DNA of 64,000 nucleotides from Elioraea tepidiphila DSM 17972 (lineage in GTDB: Bacteria; Pseudomonadota; Alphaproteobacteria; Acetobacterales; Acetobacteraceae). The DNA lies in assembly GCF_000378465.1 (NCBI RefSeq), contig NZ_KB899923.1, forward strand, positions 49,288-113,287, written 5' to 3'. A program made the position numbers and the translations under genes. Shown one piece after another: positions 62,511 through 64,000 of the stretch. The notes under the pieces were generated by a model, which had not been told where the DNA came from, searched no databases, and worked only from the letters and a program-made list of their open reading frames with translations. Position 1 is the first letter of the stretch, and every line of letters begins with the position of its first letter.

Positions 62511-63302
62511 ATGCGACAGACGACACCCACGATCGGCGCGCTGCTGCGCGACTGGCGCAGCCGCCGCCACCTGAGCCAGCTCGCGCTCGCGACCGAGGCG
62601 CGCATCTCCACGCGCCACCTCAGCTACCTCGAAACCGGCCGCGCCCGGCCGAGCCGCGACATGGTGCTGCACCTCTGCGACCACCTCGACGTGCCGCTGC
62701 GCGAACGCAACGTGCTGCTGATGGCGGCCGGCTTCGCCCCCGTGTTCCCGCAGCGCGGCCTCGACGACCCCGCGCTCGGCCCGGCGATGGCGGCGGTGCG
62801 CACCCTGCTCGCCGCGCACGAACCGTTCCCCGCCCTCGCGGTCGATCGCCACTGGACCATCCTCGCCACCAACCGCGCGGTCGCACCGCTGCTGGAGGGT
62901 GTCGCGCCCGCGCTGCTCGCCCCGCCCGCGAACGCGCTGCGGATCAGCCTTCACGCCGAGGGTCTCGCGCCGCGCATCCGCAATCTCGCCGAATGGCGCG
63001 ATCACGTGCTCGCGCGCCTCGCCCGCCAGGTGGCAGCGACCGCCGATCCCGTGCTCGCCACGCTGCGCGACGAGCTCGCGTCCTACCCCGCACCGGCGCC
63101 CCTGTCGGGTGCGCCCGCCACGCCTGCGGTCGCGGTGCCGCTCCGGCTCGCGGTCGGCGAGGCGGAGCTGTCGCTGATCAGCACCACCACCGTGTTCGGC
63201 ACGCCGCTCGACGTCACCCTCGCCGAACTGGCGCTCGAGACCTTCCTGCCCGCCGATGCCGCGAGCGCTGCGGCGCTGCGGGCGCTCTGCCCTTCCGGCT
63301 GA
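62511..63302 (+). CDS. XRE-type HTH regulator with MmyB-like ligand-binding domain
   Basis: A 263-residue regulator. The N-terminal HTH (IGALLRDWRSRRHLSQLALATEARISTRHLSYLETGRARPSRDMVLHLCDHLDVPLRERNVLLMAAGFAP) is typical of MmyB-like proteins. The C-terminal part (FPALAVDRHWTILATNRAVAPLL... VFGTPLDVTLAELALETFLPAD) is the PAS-like MmyB ligand-binding domain. Ligand unknown; fatty-acid-like ligands have been seen in structures of the family. It probably controls itself and the divergent membrane protein. Confidence 0.88.
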   Translation: MRQTTPTIGALLRDWRSRRHLSQLALATEARISTRHLSYLETGRARPSRDMVLHLCDHLDVPLRERNVLLMAAGFAPVFPQRGLDDPALGPAMAAVRTLLAAHEPFPALAVDRHWTILATNRAVAPLLEGVAPALLAPPANALRISLHAEGLAPRIRNLAEWRDHVLARLARQVAATADPVLATLRDELASYPAPAPLSGAPATPAVAVPLRLAVGEAELSLISTTTVFGTPLDVTLAELALETFLPADAASAAALRALCPSG

Positions 63303-63412
63303 GCGGGGCGCGATGCACGACCGGTTCTGACGTGACGCCGCGTTACCCTGGGTTCGCGGGCGCGTCGCGCCGGACCGCGGACGCCGTGAGAGGAAGGCGC
63401 GCCTAAAGGCTT

Positions 63413-64000
63413 GGGGCTGACCTGGCTAAGCGGTGAAAGGCTGGGTTGGTCAGATGGTTGAGCGTCGTCGGAGCCGTCTGGCGTTGGGGGTTCAGCGGCG
63501 GCTGCTTGAGCACTTCGTGGCCGGTACGCCGGCACGGGTCGCGGCCGAGCTGGTCGGCATCCACCGCAACGGCGCGATCCTGTTCCATCGCGAGCTGCGC
63601 GAGATCATCTTCGCCCGCACCCGAGAGGCGCAGCCCTTTGCCGGCGGGGTCGAGGTCGACGCGAGCTACTTCGGCGGCTACCGCAAAGGCATCCGCGGCC
63701 GGGGTGCTGCCGGCAAGGTGCCGGTGTTCGGCCTGCTCAAGCGCGGCGGCCAGGTGCACGCCGTGATGATCCCGAACCTGCGCTCGACCACCCTGATGCC
63801 GATCATCCGCCAGCGCGTGCAGCCCGACGCGATCGTCTACAGCGACGGCTACTTCAGCTACGACGTGCTCGATGTCTCCGAGTTCCACCACGTGCGGATC
63901 GAGCCGCAGGCAACGCCCGGAGGGCGGTACAAGGGCCGCGGCTATGCCCAGGGCCGTGCCCACATCAAGGGCATCGAGAACTTCTGGAGCCAGGCCAAGC
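63413..64000 (+). mobile_element. Left part of an IS1595/IS1016-type insertion sequence
   Basis: The element enters near 63413 with GGGGCTGACCTGGC, which resembles the GGGGCTGAC-type left inverted repeat of this group, then carries the transposase gene and runs beyond the window. Right end, right inverted repeat and target duplication are not visible, so the exact left border is provisional. Confidence 0.6.
63454..64000 (+). CDS. IS1595 family transposase (5' part)
   Basis: 182 codons of a transposase that continues past the right edge. It starts MVERRRSRLALGVQRRLLEHFVAG. Catalytic-core motifs are GGVEVDASYFGGYRKG (first Asp), AIVYSDGYFSYDVL (second Asp) and RAHIKGIENFWSQAK (third acid/Asn with Lys). 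The frame is open with no internal stop, so the copy appears intact as far as it goes. Its left neighbour is an ordinary chromosomal gene. Confidence 0.88.
   Translation, partial: MVERRRSRLALGVQRRLLEHFVAGTPARVAAELVGIHRNGAILFHRELREIIFARTREAQPFAGGVEVDASYFGGYRKGIRGRGAAGKVPVFGLLKRGGQVHAVMIPNLRSTTLMPIIRQRVQPDAIVYSDGYFSYDVLDVSEFHHVRIEPQATPGGRYKGRGYAQGRAHIKGIENFWSQAK

Overview
The window is about 64 kb of very GC-rich DNA with a strong bias to G/C in third codon positions. Everything in it looks like the core chromosome of an alphaproteobacterium, most likely Rhodospirillales/Acetobacteraceae-like. The pointers are a circularly permuted (two-piece) tmRNA gene, the hflK-hflC-DUF2065-degP order, an alpha-type SspB, ThyX instead of ThyA, the rimP-nusA-ylxR-infB operon behind a leader terminator, and glnB-glnA behind a sigma-54-like promoter. 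The exact genus is inference. There is no prophage, CRISPR array, rRNA operon or defence island. The only mobile DNA is one IS1595/IS1016-type transposase running off the right edge.

Layout. 1-8.5 kb: tail of an SDR gene, a TerB/J-domain protein, a D-glutamate cyclase-like protein followed by a fused 5-oxoprolinase, and a large AsmA protein. 8.4-16.8 kb (all minus): sspB, class I fumarase, RidA, a VOC protein, queA-tgt-queF-queG (queuosine), class II fumarase and a ribbon-helix-helix protein, mostly with 1-14 nt overlaps. 16.9-18.2 kb: permuted ssrA (minus) directly upstream of sspB, then thyX (plus). 18.2-20.9 kb: a small coiled-coil protein and a PfkB sugar kinase that diverge around an FNR/FixK-like box, then Mrp. 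21-25 kb: hflK, hflC, DUF2065, degP. 25-30.5 kb: serB, miaA and the ilvB-ilvH-ilvC operon. 30.5-33.2 kb: alpha/beta hydrolase, an orphan Bug-type binding protein and an unrecognised gene. 33.3-36.8 kb: glnA, glnB, an aminotransferase, tRNA-His. 36.8-44.5 kb: an unusual SDR, a small membrane protein, L-aspartate dehydrogenase, a Na/Ca exchanger-type antiporter, MarC, DsbA/FrnE, an M20 amidohydrolase and a sugar-acid dehydratase. 44.6-50.9 kb: rplM-rpsI, argC, gamma carbonic anhydrase, a lipoprotein, PHA synthase and an OmpA-like lipoprotein. 51-56.3 kb: aminotransferase-hom-glpX-recJ. 56.3-62 kb: tRNA-Glu, rimP leader, rimP-nusA-ylxR-infB. 62-64 kb: membrane protein, MmyB-like regulator, IS element.

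Themes. Nitrogen and amino-acid metabolism dominate: glnBA, ilvBHC, argC, hom, serB, aspartate dehydrogenase, oxoprolinase and two aminotransferases. Translation and tRNA quality is the second theme: queuosine, MiaA, tmRNA/SspB, ribosomal proteins, RimP/NusA/IF2. Membrane and envelope quality control is the third: HflKC, DegP, AsmA. The least explained signals are non-coding: two intergenic hairpins with conserved flanks but different self-complementary arms (38.99 and 40.79 kb), a permuted ssrA beside its adaptor sspB, several palindromic operator candidates, and a leader terminator just ahead of a probable TTG start of rimP.
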